NCBI RefSeq assembly: GCF_002077945.1
Contig: NZ_LVYD01000024.1
Location: forward strand, 62,001-126,000
Origin: Niastella vici
Lineage (GTDB): Bacteria > Bacteroidota > Bacteroidia > Chitinophagales > Chitinophagaceae
Reading direction: 5' to 3'
Length of the DNA stretch: 64,000 nt
Shown here: in pieces, positions 8,825 to 18,765 of the stretch
Position numbering within the stretch: the stretch's first letter is position 1
Layout: the number at the start of each line of letters is the position of its first letter
The notes under the pieces: generated by a model
Database searches by the model: none
Told to the model about the DNA's origin: nothing
Seen by the model: the letters and a program-made list of their open reading frames with translations, nothing else
Made by a program: the position numbers and the translations under genes

Positions 8825-10240
8825 CTAACTGCTTTCATTGGTACTGTTGGCGCTCCTTTTCAGGATTCGCCAGGTGGGTGGATAGTAATTATTTATTCTA
8901 TTCTGCAGCACCTTTATCCATCCCAGATTATACTGCTCAAACTGTACCAAAGTCCATCCTTTATGGGCTGTTGATACGGAAACTTCTTCTTTCCGCAAAT
9001 ATTGTATGGCGTCTTCCTTTTTTAACGATACTGCAACAATTGAAGGGTTGATACCGGTACTTAGCGCCAGCGCATGATCGGGCACCAGGTCGTTGCCGGC
9101 AATTTTGCCTAAAACGGTTCCGGCCCGGCGTACATAAATATTGTCAACTATAGTAAGCAATTCCTTTTCCAGGTGCTGCGGAAAGGCCATTATTTCCTCT
9201 TTTTGTTTCCACAACTGCACCGGCCAGCCAGCCTGTAACCAGGGCTGTATGATGGCTGTTTCGTTCTTCGATGCCTTTTGCAGCAATGATTTTTTAGGGG
9301 GGCGTATGGTGTTAGCCCCACCTTCCTGTTTACGGAAACAACTGATAAAAAAACCTTCGCCCCGTACCTTATCAGGGAAGAAACGATATCCAAAAGCCTG
9401 GTGTTTGTTTGATCGTGTTTCAACAATACCCCAGTCCGCCTCCACTGCCAGTTGCAGGGGTTGAACCGAAAAAGTATCCATCAACCAGTCGGCTATTTGT
9501 TCATCCTCTTCTTTCGAATACGAACAGGTAGAATAGATGAGCACGCCGCCTTCTTTCAATGCCGGAAAAACATCGGCCAGAATGCGTTGCTGCCGCTGAT
9601 AACAAAGCGCTACATTCTGTTCGCTCCACTCCCCTATGGCCTCGGGTTCGCGCCTGAACAGGCCCGAACCGGAACAGGGCGCATCAATCACAATGACATC
9701 AAAAAAATTTTCGAGCCGGGCAAAGGTGGCCGGGTCGGCATTGGTAACAATTACATTGGCGCCGCCCCATTTTATACTGTTCTCTTCCAGTATGGCGGCC
9801 CTTGATTTTATCACTTCATTACTCACCAGCAGGCTATCGGCGCTGATGAGCGATTGCAACAGGGTCGATTTTCCGCCCGGCGCCGCACAAAGATCAAGCA
9901 CCCGCAATGGCTGGCTTACATCGGTTGTTTGGGTAAGCGCCTGCTCCAGGAACATACTCGACGCTTCCTGCACATAATACGCTCCCGCATGTATCAGGGG
10001 ATCAAATATAAAGGCAGGCCGTTCGGGTAAATAATAACCGTATGACGACCAGGGGATCTTTGCTGATTGAACAAGCGGTAAATGATCAATAGTAAGGCTG
10101 GAACCGTTTTTCGCTGCTTTAGCCGCATTCACCCTTACAGAAGTTACCTGTTCGCCGCTTTCATGAATTTGTACGAACGCTTCTTTATTGAAGCCCGCGA
10201 CACCGGTTAATGAATCAAGAAGTTGTTGAGGAAGTTGCAC
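8825..10240 (-). CDS. rsmF: RsmF/NOL1-NOP2-Sun family RNA (cytosine-5) methyltransferase
   Basis: A 471-residue SAM-dependent RNA m5C methyltransferase, probably acting on rRNA. SAM-binding motif I is DLCAAPGGKS (116-125), motif IV is DAPCSGSG with Cys189, and the nucleophile is in STCSYS with Cys239. The extra C-terminal region of about 180 residues, ending near GWIKVLQNRINNYYPP, fits the RsmF/YebU branch, which carries a PUA-like domain, better than the shorter RsmB. The exact target position in rRNA cannot be read from sequence. Confidence 0.9.
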   Translation of the reverse strand: MQLPQQLLDSLTGVAGFNKEAFVQIHESGEQVTSVRVNAAKAAKNGSSLTIDHLPLVQSAKIPWSSYGYYLPERPAFIFDPLIHAGAYYVQEASSMFLEQALTQTTDVSQPLRVLDLCAAPGGKSTLLQSLISADSLLVSNEVIKSRAAILEENSIKWGGANVIVTNADPATFARLENFFDVIVIDAPCSGSGLFRREPEAIGEWSEQNVALCYQRQQRILADVFPALKEGGVLIYSTCSYSKEEDEQIADWLMDTFSVQPLQLAVEADWGIVETRSNKHQAFGYRFFPDKVRGEGFFISCFRKQEGGANTIRPPKKSLLQKASKNETAIIQPWLQAGWPVQLWKQKEEIMAFPQHLEKELLTIVDNIYVRRAGTVLGKIAGNDLVPDHALALSTGINPSIVAVSLKKEDAIQYLRKEEVSVSTAHKGWTLVQFEQYNLGWIKVLQNRINNYYPPTWRILKRSANSTNESS

Positions 10241-10314
10241 GCGGCAAATCTAACGAATAATGTGTTAATGGGGTTTTAGAAGGCTCCTGTTGCCGGTTAG
10301 CATGTCATTAATGC

Positions 10315-10347
10315 AAAAACCGCCCTGCAAGGTGCGGAGCGGTTTTT
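10315..10347 (-). terminator. intrinsic terminator of the YwqK/MORN-like gene
   Basis: AAAAACCGC (10315-10323) pairs with GCGGTTTTT (10339-10347), with a 15-base loop. On the minus strand it ends in a T-run and lies 30 bases past the stop at 10377. Confidence 0.8.
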
Positions 10348-10376
10348 ACTATCAATACGATTGTTTGTTGCAATTT

Positions 10377-10988
10377 TTATTTCACCACCTTGTCGGCTTT
10401 GAACTTTCTTTTGGTGATCAAATTACCGCGTATATCGAAAAATTTGAACTCACCTTCTCTTTTATCGTTTATATAACTACCAGTTTCCTTAACTGTTCCG
10501 TTGGGATTGTATTCAGTGGTTAAACCGTTGCGTTTTCCATCCCTGTAACTGATGATGATCCTTCTGCCGCCACCTTCAAAAAAGGCGCTGTAGCGATCAA
10601 CGGCGCCGCTGGTATCGCGGTGTTCCATTTCTTTGGGATTACCATTGGCATAGTAAGTGGTGGTGGTGCCTACCAGCTTTTTAAAATCAACAATGGTATC
10701 GGTCTTTATCAGGCGGCCGGTTTTGGTATCGTACGATTTGGCAGCCTGGAACTTGCCTTTTTCTTTAAAATAGATCTCTGTTTTCAGCTTTCCGAATAAG
10801 AAAGATTTTTCAATGCCTTCGGTATGCGCGTCGTTCAGGTACTGATACTCATAAGTGAGATTACTTTTTGGTTTTGACACCGCAGAATCATCTACTTTCT
10901 GAAACTTAGCATCATCATCCTGAGCATTGCTGATTTTACAGGTAATAAGCAGAACAATAACAGCGAGAAAAGCACTTTTTGTGATCAT
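10377..10988 (-). CDS. secreted MORN-variant/YwqK-like repeat protein
   Basis: A 203-residue protein with a signal peptide (ITCKISNAQ). The second half holds several copies of a MORN-variant repeat of the form Y-x-NG-x-x-KE and Y-x-DGKRNGLTTEY-NG, as in the YwqK/antitoxin-annotated family. Such repeats are beta-hairpins, and the antitoxin label in databases is not supported by anything here: no toxin gene is adjacent and the protein is exported. It has its own promoter and terminator. Role unknown. Confidence 0.75.
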   Translation of the reverse strand: MITKSAFLAVIVLLITCKISNAQDDDAKFQKVDDSAVSKPKSNLTYEYQYLNDAHTEGIEKSFLFGKLKTEIYFKEKGKFQAAKSYDTKTGRLIKTDTIVDFKKLVGTTTTYYANGNPKEMEHRDTSGAVDRYSAFFEGGGRRIIISYRDGKRNGLTTEYNPNGTVKETGSYINDKREGEFKFFDIRGNLITKRKFKADKVVK

Positions 10989-11014
10989 ATAGTACGATTA
11001 ACAATTATTTGCCG

Positions 11015-11045
11015 CTAAGATAATGGAGATCTTTTGCGTCTGCAA
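11015..11045 (-). promoter_or_regulatory. promoter of the MORN-variant gene
   Basis: Minus-strand TTG (11045-11043), a 20-base spacer and TATCTTAG (11022-11015; one mismatch to TAnnTTTG), 26 bases upstream of the ATG at 10988. Confidence 0.5.
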
Positions 11046-11174
11046 CGACCATAACTCATTCTTTTACAACGAACTGAATTAATTTACAGCAACGCTTTAC
11101 AGCAATCCCCACGCTGTGCAGCTCCTATAACGGCGTTGCAGGCCAGTTTAGTGTCCTGATAACGCTTGATTACG

Positions 11175-13409
11175 TTATTTCAGCAATGCGATAGCGGCAT
11201 TTACCTGCTGGGTAAACGACTGAAGGGTTTGTGTAGCGGTTTCAATACATTCGCCAGCTTCCTGCCAGTTACGTTCTTCAATGCCCTCCCGTATACCCGG
11301 TAAGGTTTTTACGCCATAGCCTGTATAATAACCTGGTGCATATATCTGGTGCCTGTACCAGGCACGACGCGGTAATCCTTTTTGTTGCAATAATGATCTT
11401 TCTGATTGATACAGGATGCCGTTCAGCTGCTTTTGTTTGTCAACCGGCAACCGGGTGGCATTCGCATATAATTTCTGAAATTCTTCCACACTTGTCTTTA
11501 ACTGAACCAGGGCATTGTCGAGCTCACTGAAATTCAGGAACGGTACCGCCTCTTTAATGGCCGGTGCGCGGTAAGTTTTAGTTGGATCTTTGGCAAGGTC
11601 GAATAATTTTTCTTTGATCATGCGGTTTTGGATCTCCGTTTGGGTACGCATGTTATCGATCATGGTTTTGATATCGGTTGCATAGTCAGCCACTGTTTTA
11701 TAAAAGCTATTGTAATCAACCGGCAATACATCGGCATTGGCTAACCGCATTACTACCCGGCCTGCTGTTTTCGACAGGGCAACGCCATACTGAAAACCGG
11801 GATCTTTAAACCGGGTGAACAGATCGTAGGAATCATAGATGGAATGGTACTCACCGCCGCTTCCTTCACCGCCAAAACCAAGGTTCATGGAAGTAATGCC
11901 GAGGTGTTGTAAGAACGGCGAGTAATCTGACCCCGCCCCCAACGCCGCCAGCTTCATGTTTTTATTACCGATCAGTTTGCTGCGATTCGCTTCCGGCGCA
12001 TCGATCAGGGTCTTTGCATACAGGCGTTCATTGATGGGCACGCCGGTTTGCGGATCTATGACTTCGTGCATCACTTCATTGAAGAACGGCTCCAGGGCAT
12101 GAGAACCGCCGGCATTGATATAGCCCCGGCTGTTGCCATCCGAATTTATATAAGCCACTGCTTTTTGTTGCAGTTCACTGGCATGGTCCTCGACCCATTC
12201 GGTAGAACCGAGCAAGGCAGGTTCTTCCCCATCCCAGGCACAATATACCAGCGTACGCTTGTTACGGAATCCCTGCTGAACCATTTCGCCAATAACACGG
12301 GCTTCTTCCAGTTCAGCTACCATACCACTGATGGGATCGGCAGCGCCATTTACCCAGCCATCGTGGTGGTTACCCCTGATCACCCATTCGTTGGGAAACT
12401 GAGAACCGGGCAGGGTGGCAATTACATTATACAGGGGTTTAAGGTCCCAGTTAAAAGCCAGCTGCAGATGCACTTTGTCTTTTCCCGGCCCTGTATGATA
12501 AGTTACTGGTAACGCGCCCCGCCATGCTGCCGGCACCACTTCACCGCCCAGCGATTGTAACAGCGGTAATGCATCTTCATATGAAATGGGCAGAACCGGG
12601 ATCTTCATAATGGTAGTGGCCGCTGCACGGTCAAGCCGTTTTGCATCTTTGGTGGCGCCGGTACCCGGTGTAAGCGGATCGCCGGGGTATACAGGCATAT
12701 CCATTACGGAACCACGCTGCACGCCATCACTGCGCCGGAAAGGTCCCTGGGGATATACATCGCCCCGGGCATAGCCATCATCTTCGGGATCTGAATATAT
12801 AATGCAGCCCACAGCCCCGTGTTCAGCCGCTACTTTTGGTTTAATACCCCGCCAGGAGCCGCCATATTTGGCAATCACTATTTTTCCTTTAACGTCAACA
12901 CCCATACGTTCCAGTTCTTCATAATCGGCCGGTATGCCGCGGTTAACGAATACCAGCTCCGCCGTAACATCGCCATCGGCCGAATAGGCATTGTAGGTGG
13001 GTAATTGTTCCGCTTTTTGACCACTGGTCTTATCTTCTTTCAATACCGGTTCTTCGAGCCTGGCTTTATAGGGCTTACTGCCTAACAATTCAAGCACCCT
13101 GGTTTTGGGTGTTGGAAATAAGGGATAGTAGGTCACTATTTCAGTTTGATAACCCCATTGCCTGAACAGGGCGGCCATATATTCGGCGTTTGCCTTATCA
13201 TGCGGCGAACCAACATGATGCGGATGTGCGGTAAGGAATTTCATCCAGGTGTCCATATTGGCAGCAGACAACTGCGCATCAAATTGCTTTTCCCAGGAAA
13301 GCTGCGAGGTGGCACTTGAATCGGTAAAGCCCATTATCTTTTGGGCCCGGGTGGCAGTAACAAACAACAATACTACTACTAAAGAAAAAGTGAATTTTCT
13401 CATGTGCAA
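11175..13409 (-). CDS. M28 metallopeptidase with PA and transferrin-receptor-like dimerisation domains
   Basis: A 744-residue exported zinc peptidase of the glutamate carboxypeptidase II type. It has a signal peptide ending near TRAQ. A protease-associated (PA) domain follows (about 150-300; VDVKGKIVIAKYGGSWRG). The M28 catalytic domain shows GNHHDGW (H348), AADPISG (D358), DGEEPALLGS (E395/E396), GAGSDYSPFLQ and the late metal ligand in EYHSIYDS. The C-terminal roughly 180 residues match the TfR-like dimerisation domain. Likely role: periplasmic or surface removal of C-terminal residues from small peptides. It is flanked by 150-190 base gaps and seems to be transcribed alone. Confidence 0.92.
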   Translation of the reverse strand: MHMRKFTFSLVVVLLFVTATRAQKIMGFTDSSATSQLSWEKQFDAQLSAANMDTWMKFLTAHPHHVGSPHDKANAEYMAALFRQWGYQTEIVTYYPLFPTPKTRVLELLGSKPYKARLEEPVLKEDKTSGQKAEQLPTYNAYSADGDVTAELVFVNRGIPADYEELERMGVDVKGKIVIAKYGGSWRGIKPKVAAEHGAVGCIIYSDPEDDGYARGDVYPQGPFRRSDGVQRGSVMDMPVYPGDPLTPGTGATKDAKRLDRAAATTIMKIPVLPISYEDALPLLQSLGGEVVPAAWRGALPVTYHTGPGKDKVHLQLAFNWDLKPLYNVIATLPGSQFPNEWVIRGNHHDGWVNGAADPISGMVAELEEARVIGEMVQQGFRNKRTLVYCAWDGEEPALLGSTEWVEDHASELQQKAVAYINSDGNSRGYINAGGSHALEPFFNEVMHEVIDPQTGVPINERLYAKTLIDAPEANRSKLIGNKNMKLAALGAGSDYSPFLQHLGITSMNLGFGGEGSGGEYHSIYDSYDLFTRFKDPGFQYGVALSKTAGRVVMRLANADVLPVDYNSFYKTVADYATDIKTMIDNMRTQTEIQNRMIKEKLFDLAKDPTKTYRAPAIKEAVPFLNFSELDNALVQLKTSVEEFQKLYANATRLPVDKQKQLNGILYQSERSLLQQKGLPRRAWYRHQIYAPGYYTGYGVKTLPGIREGIEERNWQEAGECIETATQTLQSFTQQVNAAIALLK

Positions 13410-13598
13410 ATATTTTTAAATTGACCGGATGTTTGTGGCTGAAGCAATCAATACATTCAATAGCGGGTAACAGGGTTCGACAGATCTCAAATCTAACCGG
13501 AAAAAACGGAAGTTGGAGAGGGGGAAAGGATTATTTTTTGCATGAATAAAACCGATCATACAAACAGTATAGCAGCAGGCAAAAAACCGCAATCAGGA

Positions 13599-14087
13599 TC
13601 AGCCGGGCAATTCGCTTAAAAGGTCGTTGGGATCGGCGGGTTGAAGAGTGTTTTTATTGGAGTAATTGCGAACGACCGCAACAATGAAAAATATTTGCCC
13701 AAAGATGATACAACTCCAGCAACCATAATATTCTATTCTACTCACTAAAATGGTAACTAATGGCGAATGATAAGTGCTAAAAGAATAATAAATAAAAAGT
13801 ATCAATAGATATAATAATCTTAGTATAACGAATCCGAATAAAGAAAGCCATAGATTCACCCACACCCATTTCCGTTCTTTTATCCTTTTTCGTATTACCC
13901 AGTAAATAATAGTTTCCACTAAAAGCACCAATGGCAATAACATCACCACATATAAATCTGCTCCCATGCCTACACTTACTGTAGTAGCCTTTAAGATTAC
14001 ATTAAACAGAATAAGGCTCTGTATACAGGCAAAAATCACAACTACTACCATAATCCAGAATGGCGTATACCAGGACCTGGTTTGCAT
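13599..14087 (-). CDS. hypothetical four-helix membrane protein
   Basis: A 162-residue protein with four predicted membrane helices (about residues 10-32, 42-63, 76-103 and 118-142) and a polar tail ending in PNDLLSELPG. No motif was recognised. It starts 18 bases after the pntB stop on the same strand, so it may be the last gene of the transhydrogenase operon, though nothing links it to that enzyme by sequence. Confidence 0.6.
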   Translation of the reverse strand: MQTRSWYTPFWIMVVVVIFACIQSLILFNVILKATTVSVGMGADLYVVMLLPLVLLVETIIYWVIRKRIKERKWVWVNLWLSLFGFVILRLLYLLILFIYYSFSTYHSPLVTILVSRIEYYGCWSCIIFGQIFFIVAVVRNYSNKNTLQPADPNDLLSELPG

Positions 14088-14105
14088 GGACGATTGATTG
14101 ATGAA

Positions 14106-15536
14106 TTATATATTCTTGATCTCCCCGATCAGGTCCTGCAACACTTTTTTGGCATCGCCAAACAACATGGAGGTCTTGGGTTGAAAGAACAGATCGTTCT
14201 CAATACCGGCATAACCGGGTTTCATACTGCGTTTGTTTACGATCACATTCTTGGCCAGCTCCACATCGAGAATAGGCATACCATATATAGGAGAAGCCGT
14301 ATCAGTTTTAGCAGCGGGGTTCACCACATCGTTGGCGCCCAGCACCAGCACCACATCGGTAGTGGCAAACTCATCATTGGCCTGTTCCATTTCGAGCAGC
14401 TTATCATAGCTTACATCGGCTTCGGCCAGCAATACATTCATATGCCCGGGCATACGGCCGGCAACCGGGTGAATAGCGTATTTCACTTCCACCCCCTTGC
14501 TTTCGAGTAATTTTTCCAGCTCATGACAGGCATGTTGCGCCTGGGCCACCGCCAATCCATAACCTGGCACTATCATCACCTTGTGGGCATAGCTCATAAT
14601 AACAGCCGTATCACTCAACGTAATTTCTTTATAGGCGCCCTGGTCTTTTTTAGCGCCACCGCCGCTGGCAGTTGAACCACCAAACGAACCGATCAATACA
14701 TTTTTCAACGAGCGGTTCATGGCCTTACACATCAAAATGGTGAGCAGGGTACCCGCAGCACCTACCAGTATACCACCAGTTAACATCACCTTGTTATTGT
14801 ACAGAAAGCCACCACAGGCAGCCGCCACACCGGTGAATGAGTTCAATAAAGAAATGACCACAGGCATATCGGCCCCGCCGATAGGCATTACAAAAAACAC
14901 CCCATACAACAGCGCCAGCGCAACAGTTGTATAAAAAAGAATATGGGAAAACCCAACATTATATTGATAGGTAAATACCCCCGCCACCAGTACCAGCAGC
15001 AACACCAGCAGGTTTACAATATGCTGGCCGCTAAACGACATGTCCTTTATTTTACCGCTCAGCTTTCCCCAGGCGATCATACTACCGGCAAAGGATACGC
15101 TACCGATAATGGCCCCGGCAATAATGGTTAAATAATGACCGGCCGGAATGAAATCGGCCATATTACCGAAGTCCAATGTTTTATTAGCCTGGTAAATATG
15201 ATCGAATTCAACGGCCGAGATCAGGGCGGCGCAGGCGCCTCCCATTCCGTTGAACATACTTACCATTTCGGGCATGGCCGTCATTTTTACCTTTTTGGCG
15301 GCCAGGGTGCCAATGATGCCACCAATGAGAATGCCACCGAATATCCAGGGATAATTGCCCAGCTTTTTTCCGTCTTCTTCATACAGGAATATCGTTCCAA
15401 TAATAGCGATCGTCATACCGGCAGCCGCCAGCAGGTTGCCATTGCGGGCTGAGGACGGGTTCGACAACATTTTTAAACCTATGATAAACGTAACCGAACC
15501 TACGAGGTAGCACAGGGTTAGTATACTTAATTCCAT
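14106..15536 (-). CDS. pntB: NAD(P) transhydrogenase subunit beta
   Basis: A 476-residue subunit of the proton-translocating transhydrogenase, which uses the proton gradient to drive hydride transfer from NADH to NADP+. The N-terminal roughly 290 residues are membrane helices. The C-terminal domain III binds NADP(H): IVPGYGLAVAQAQHA, GRMPGHMNVLLAEA and the VLVLGANDVVNPAA segment are the family signatures. It is the third gene of a pntA/small alpha/pntB operon with short gaps. The length is near the usual 460-480 residues. Confidence 0.96.
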   Translation of the reverse strand: MELSILTLCYLVGSVTFIIGLKMLSNPSSARNGNLLAAAGMTIAIIGTIFLYEEDGKKLGNYPWIFGGILIGGIIGTLAAKKVKMTAMPEMVSMFNGMGGACAALISAVEFDHIYQANKTLDFGNMADFIPAGHYLTIIAGAIIGSVSFAGSMIAWGKLSGKIKDMSFSGQHIVNLLVLLLVLVAGVFTYQYNVGFSHILFYTTVALALLYGVFFVMPIGGADMPVVISLLNSFTGVAAACGGFLYNNKVMLTGGILVGAAGTLLTILMCKAMNRSLKNVLIGSFGGSTASGGGAKKDQGAYKEITLSDTAVIMSYAHKVMIVPGYGLAVAQAQHACHELEKLLESKGVEVKYAIHPVAGRMPGHMNVLLAEADVSYDKLLEMEQANDEFATTDVVLVLGANDVVNPAAKTDTASPIYGMPILDVELAKNVIVNKRSMKPGYAGIENDLFFQPKTSMLFGDAKKVLQDLIGEIKNI

Positions 15537-15592
15537 AATGCGTTATTAAAATCAAAAAGGTGCGCGCTCTTTGCGAGGCACACCTTATCATT

Positions 15593-15913
15593 TTATTTAG
15601 AACTTTTCTTTTTTCCTTTAAACATTTCAAGCATACGGTCGGTGACCACAAAACCTCCCACCACATTCAGGGTACCCACCACTACCGCCAGAAAACCGAG
15701 GATTAGGGCCACATAATTATGTGGCTCGGCCTTACCCATCACAATGATGGCCCCGATAATAACCACCCCATGGATGGCATTGGCGCCGCTCATGAGGGGG
15801 GTGTGCAAAACACTGGGCACATGACCGATCACTTCAATACCTACGAAGATCATCAATATAACGATGTAGATCATTTGCTGATTATCGGCTATCCACGCAA
15901 GAATTGCTTCCAT
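15593..15913 (-). CDS. NAD(P) transhydrogenase alpha-2 membrane subunit
   Basis: A 106-residue protein with three membrane helices, which corresponds to the C-terminal membrane part of E. coli PntA (here a separate gene, as in Rhodospirillum). IGHVPSVLHTPLMSGANAIHG is the conserved proton-channel segment. The open frame begins at 15964, but the ATG at 15913 gives MEAILAWIADNQ immediately before the first helix and was chosen. It lies between pntA and pntB in the operon. Confidence 0.92.
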   Translation of the reverse strand: MEAILAWIADNQQMIYIVILMIFVGIEVIGHVPSVLHTPLMSGANAIHGVVIIGAIIVMGKAEPHNYVALILGFLAVVVGTLNVVGGFVVTDRMLEMFKGKKKSSK

Positions 15914-16015
15914 ATAATAAGTTTGAAAATTATTTATTAGCTGAGTAAAGAGCTGAAAGTACAAGAGATGCGACGCAACGAAAGCTGATCAGGGCGCAAC
16001 AGCCGGCGTCATAAA

Positions 16016-17119
16016 TTATTTCACCCGTTCATGAACAACTTCACCATTGTTTGTGATGCAACAACCCTTTACCAGGTCGTCGTTCCAGTTCAGGTTGAGC
16101 TTGCCTTCCTTGTCAATGATCAGTTGTAAAAAGTTCAATACGTTTTTACCGTACAATTTGCTGGCATCGGAAGGCATGCTGGCGGCCAGGTTGCTGTCGC
16201 CCACAATATGAACGCCCTTATACAAAACAGTTTGATTATTTTTTGTTACCGGGGTATTGCCGCCGGTTGCGGCTGCAATATCAATGATCACCGATCCTTT
16301 GCGCATGCTTTGCAGCATTTCTTCCGAAATAAGTATCGGTGCTTTTTTCCCGGGGATCTGTGCGGTGGTTATCACAATATCGGCTTTGGCAATGCTTTCG
16401 GCAATGCGTTGTTGCTGGCGTTGCTGATAATCGGTTGATTGTTCAACGGCGTAACCACCCGCTTTTGACGCATCGGCAGCGCCTTCCACTTCTATAAATT
16501 TGGCCCCAAGGCTCATCACTTCTTCTTTCACTGCAGGCCGGGTATCAAACACTTCTACCACTGCACCCAGGCGGCGTGCGGTGGCAATAGCCTGCAAACC
16601 GGCCACGCCGGCACCCAGTATTAATATTTTAGCTGGCGCAATACTGCCCGCAGCAGTCATGAACATGGGAAAATAACGGCCGTAGAGATTGGCAGCCTGC
16701 AATACCGCTTTATAACCGGCAATATTGGCTTGTGAACTGAGTACATCCATACTTTGCGCACGCGTGGTACGGGGCAGCATATCCAAACTAAAAGTGATAA
16801 CGCCCTGTTTTGCCCATTGCTGCATAACGGGCACATTGAACAACGGCTGATAAACCCCTATAAGGATCGTTGTTTTCAGATTCGCCGCTTCGGGAAACGG
16901 ATGTATGGCTAATAGTATGTCGGATGATTGAACAACTTCGCCCCTGCTTTTTATAACCGCACCGGCTTTAACATATTCGTCGTCGTTATAAAAGGCTTTT
17001 TCGCCGGCGCCCGATTCAACAAAAACAGTAATGCCTTTTTTGGTGAGGGCGGTTACGGCTTCGGGCAATAATGATACGCGGGTTTCTTCGGATGGTTCTT
17101 TTAAAACTCCTATCGTCAT
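16016..17119 (-). CDS. pntA: NAD(P) transhydrogenase alpha-1 subunit
   Basis: A 367-residue soluble NAD(H)-binding subunit (domain I) of the proton-translocating transhydrogenase. The N-terminal part (MTIGVLKEPSEETRVSLLPE) and the Rossmann core (ILGAGVAGLQAIATARRLGA, with VEVFDTRPAVKEEVMSLGA) are characteristic. Related to alanine dehydrogenase, but the neighbouring alpha-2 and beta subunits fix the call. First gene of the operon. It lacks the membrane helices of E. coli PntA because these are encoded by the next gene. Confidence 0.95.
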   Translation of the reverse strand: MTIGVLKEPSEETRVSLLPEAVTALTKKGITVFVESGAGEKAFYNDDEYVKAGAVIKSRGEVVQSSDILLAIHPFPEAANLKTTILIGVYQPLFNVPVMQQWAKQGVITFSLDMLPRTTRAQSMDVLSSQANIAGYKAVLQAANLYGRYFPMFMTAAGSIAPAKILILGAGVAGLQAIATARRLGAVVEVFDTRPAVKEEVMSLGAKFIEVEGAADASKAGGYAVEQSTDYQQRQQQRIAESIAKADIVITTAQIPGKKAPILISEEMLQSMRKGSVIIDIAAATGGNTPVTKNNQTVLYKGVHIVGDSNLAASMPSDASKLYGKNVLNFLQLIIDKEGKLNLNWNDDLVKGCCITNNGEVVHERVK

Positions 17120-17319
17120 AATCAGGTAGTAGTTATATGATTCAAGGTAAGGAAAATTTAAGTTATGTATAAAGCTACGTCCAAATTGCCTTTTTATTGT
17201 GGCCCAAGAGAAAAATTGACATGGACTTCATTCGTCAAAGCTTTGCATCGCACGTTGCAATAACTTTAGCCTTGGCTCAGGGCAACGCAGGATCTTGCGG
17301 AAGTTGAAAGTGCTTACAC

Positions 17320-18117
17320 TTAAAACCGGATGGTAAAATGCTGTTTAACCTTAAACTGGTCGCTAAAAAATACCAGTCCAATAAAAAACAGGTCAATCGA
17401 TAAACTCACAGCCTGATCGGCTTTAATAGCGTCCCAGGCCTGTTCCATTTCGGTGCTCCAGTGTATATCATCAAAAATAACTATACTACTGGCATGCAGG
17501 TGAGGTAACAATTGCTTAAAATACCGCACCGTGGGTTCGTACCGGTGATTGCCATCGATAAAAGCCAGATCAAGTTTTGGCAGGGTTGTAAGTATGCCGG
17601 GCAACGTATCGTCGAAATTACCGGTCACCTGTTGAATATTCGGGCATTGAAGCCTTTCAAAATTCCGTTTTGCCTGGGTGGCAACGGCACTACTGCCTTC
17701 GGCCGTAATAATGCGCGCCTGCGGATTGGCCAGGGCCATATAGGCCGTTGAAATGCCCAGCGAAGTGCCTAATTCGAGTATAGTTTGGGGCTGGTAATAA
17801 TTTACGATTCGAAATAACAGCTGCGCCAGTTTTTTTGATTTGGCCGCATGCCGCGCAATGGATGCAATGGAGCGTTGATTGGTTTTGCTGATGGCCGAAC
17901 CGGCCCCAAAGTCTTCCACTTCAATCACAGCTTCATCGCGCAGTAATTTCCTGCGTAATGCTTCTACCTGGTTATATGCATAAAAATTGCGTTTGTCGAT
18001 CATTACCCGGCGTACGAAATCATATACAAAGGGTGAATGAATACCATGGCCCCTGCCATTGGAAGCAGTGAGGTAATAATCGGCATATTTTTTTATGAGC
18101 TGCCAGGAAGAGAACAT
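17320..18117 (-). CDS. class I SAM-dependent methyltransferase
   Basis: A 265-residue cytosolic methyltransferase. The SAM motif is ILELGTSLGISTAYMA (motif I), followed by IITAEGS and the metal/catalytic-like LDLAFIDGNHRYEPTVRYF and SIVIFDDIHWS. The IDGxH pattern is common to O-methyltransferases of the catechol OMT type and to rhamnosyl/macrocin methyltransferases. An N-terminal 80-residue extension precedes the Rossmann fold. It lies 75 bases after folA on the same strand, possibly in the thyA-folA operon. Substrate unknown. Confidence 0.82.
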   Translation of the reverse strand: MFSSWQLIKKYADYYLTASNGRGHGIHSPFVYDFVRRVMIDKRNFYAYNQVEALRRKLLRDEAVIEVEDFGAGSAISKTNQRSIASIARHAAKSKKLAQLLFRIVNYYQPQTILELGTSLGISTAYMALANPQARIITAEGSSAVATQAKRNFERLQCPNIQQVTGNFDDTLPGILTTLPKLDLAFIDGNHRYEPTVRYFKQLLPHLHASSIVIFDDIHWSTEMEQAWDAIKADQAVSLSIDLFFIGLVFFSDQFKVKQHFTIRF

Positions 18118-18191
18118 AGGAAATTAAGAATTCAGCATTAAAAATTAGAAATGAAAAAGAGGGGGCGCAAAGTTATCTTTCCTTTTAATTC

Positions 18192-18689
18192 TCATTTCTC
18201 TTTCCGCTGCCACACCTGAAAACTGTAGTCATAAGCGTGTTTTTCATCGGCGGTAAAATCGAGTTGTGAAAGCAATTCCCAATCGGCTTTATTCATTTCG
18301 GGAAAGAAGGCATCGCCGTCGATGGTGGTATGTACGCGGGTAAGATACACCCGTTGGGTAACAGGCAGGGTTTGGCGGTAAATTTCACCGCCACCGATAA
18401 TGAACGCTTCTTTGGCATCGGTCTCTGCAGCTGCGGCCATCGCCTCCTTTATATCGTGCACTACAAACGCGCCTTCAGGCTGCCAGTCCTTTTGACGGGT
18501 AATGATGATATTGGTCCTTCCGGCCAGTGGTTTGCCCAGTGATTCAAATGTTTTTCGGCCCATGATCACCGGCATACCCCAGGTGGTATTCTTGAAGAAT
18601 TTTGAGTCGTTTGGCAACCTCCACAGTAACTCATTGTTCTTCCCTATTGCATTATTTTCGGCTGCTGCCACCACCTGGATTAACATCAT
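18192..18689 (-). CDS. folA: dihydrofolate reductase
   Basis: A 165-residue NADPH-dependent enzyme that regenerates tetrahydrofolate. Family motifs: VAAAENNAIGKNNELLWRLPND (with the substrate-binding acidic residue Asp in LPND), the cofactor segment MGRKTFESLGKPLAGRTNIIITR and IIGGGEIYRQTLP. It lies directly downstream of thyA, which consumes methylene-tetrahydrofolate and produces dihydrofolate, so the pair is metabolically linked. Start is either of two adjacent Met codons at 18689 or 18686. Confidence 0.96.
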   Translation of the reverse strand: MMLIQVVAAAENNAIGKNNELLWRLPNDSKFFKNTTWGMPVIMGRKTFESLGKPLAGRTNIIITRQKDWQPEGAFVVHDIKEAMAAAAETDAKEAFIIGGGEIYRQTLPVTQRVYLTRVHTTIDGDAFFPEMNKADWELLSQLDFTADEKHAYDYSFQVWQRKEK

Positions 18690-18765
18690 GGAAATTAAAA
18701 ATTAAGAATTATAAATTAGAAATGAAAAGTAAAACTCAACCTCTTTTGCCTTTGTCATTTCTTCC
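18688..18765. repeat. low-complexity AT word repeat flanking folA
   Basis: The thyA-folA gap carries words AAATTAAAAATTAAGAATT and AAATTAGAAATGAAAA. Nearly the same words (ATTAAGAATT, AAATTAGAAATGAAAA) occur again at 18121-18155 on the other side of folA. This gives a pair of direct repeats around the gene. Confidence 0.55.

Noticed and set aside
10377-10988. YwqK-type antitoxin of a toxin-antitoxin pair
   Set aside because: The protein has a signal peptide and no toxin gene is adjacent, so the antitoxin label was not used.
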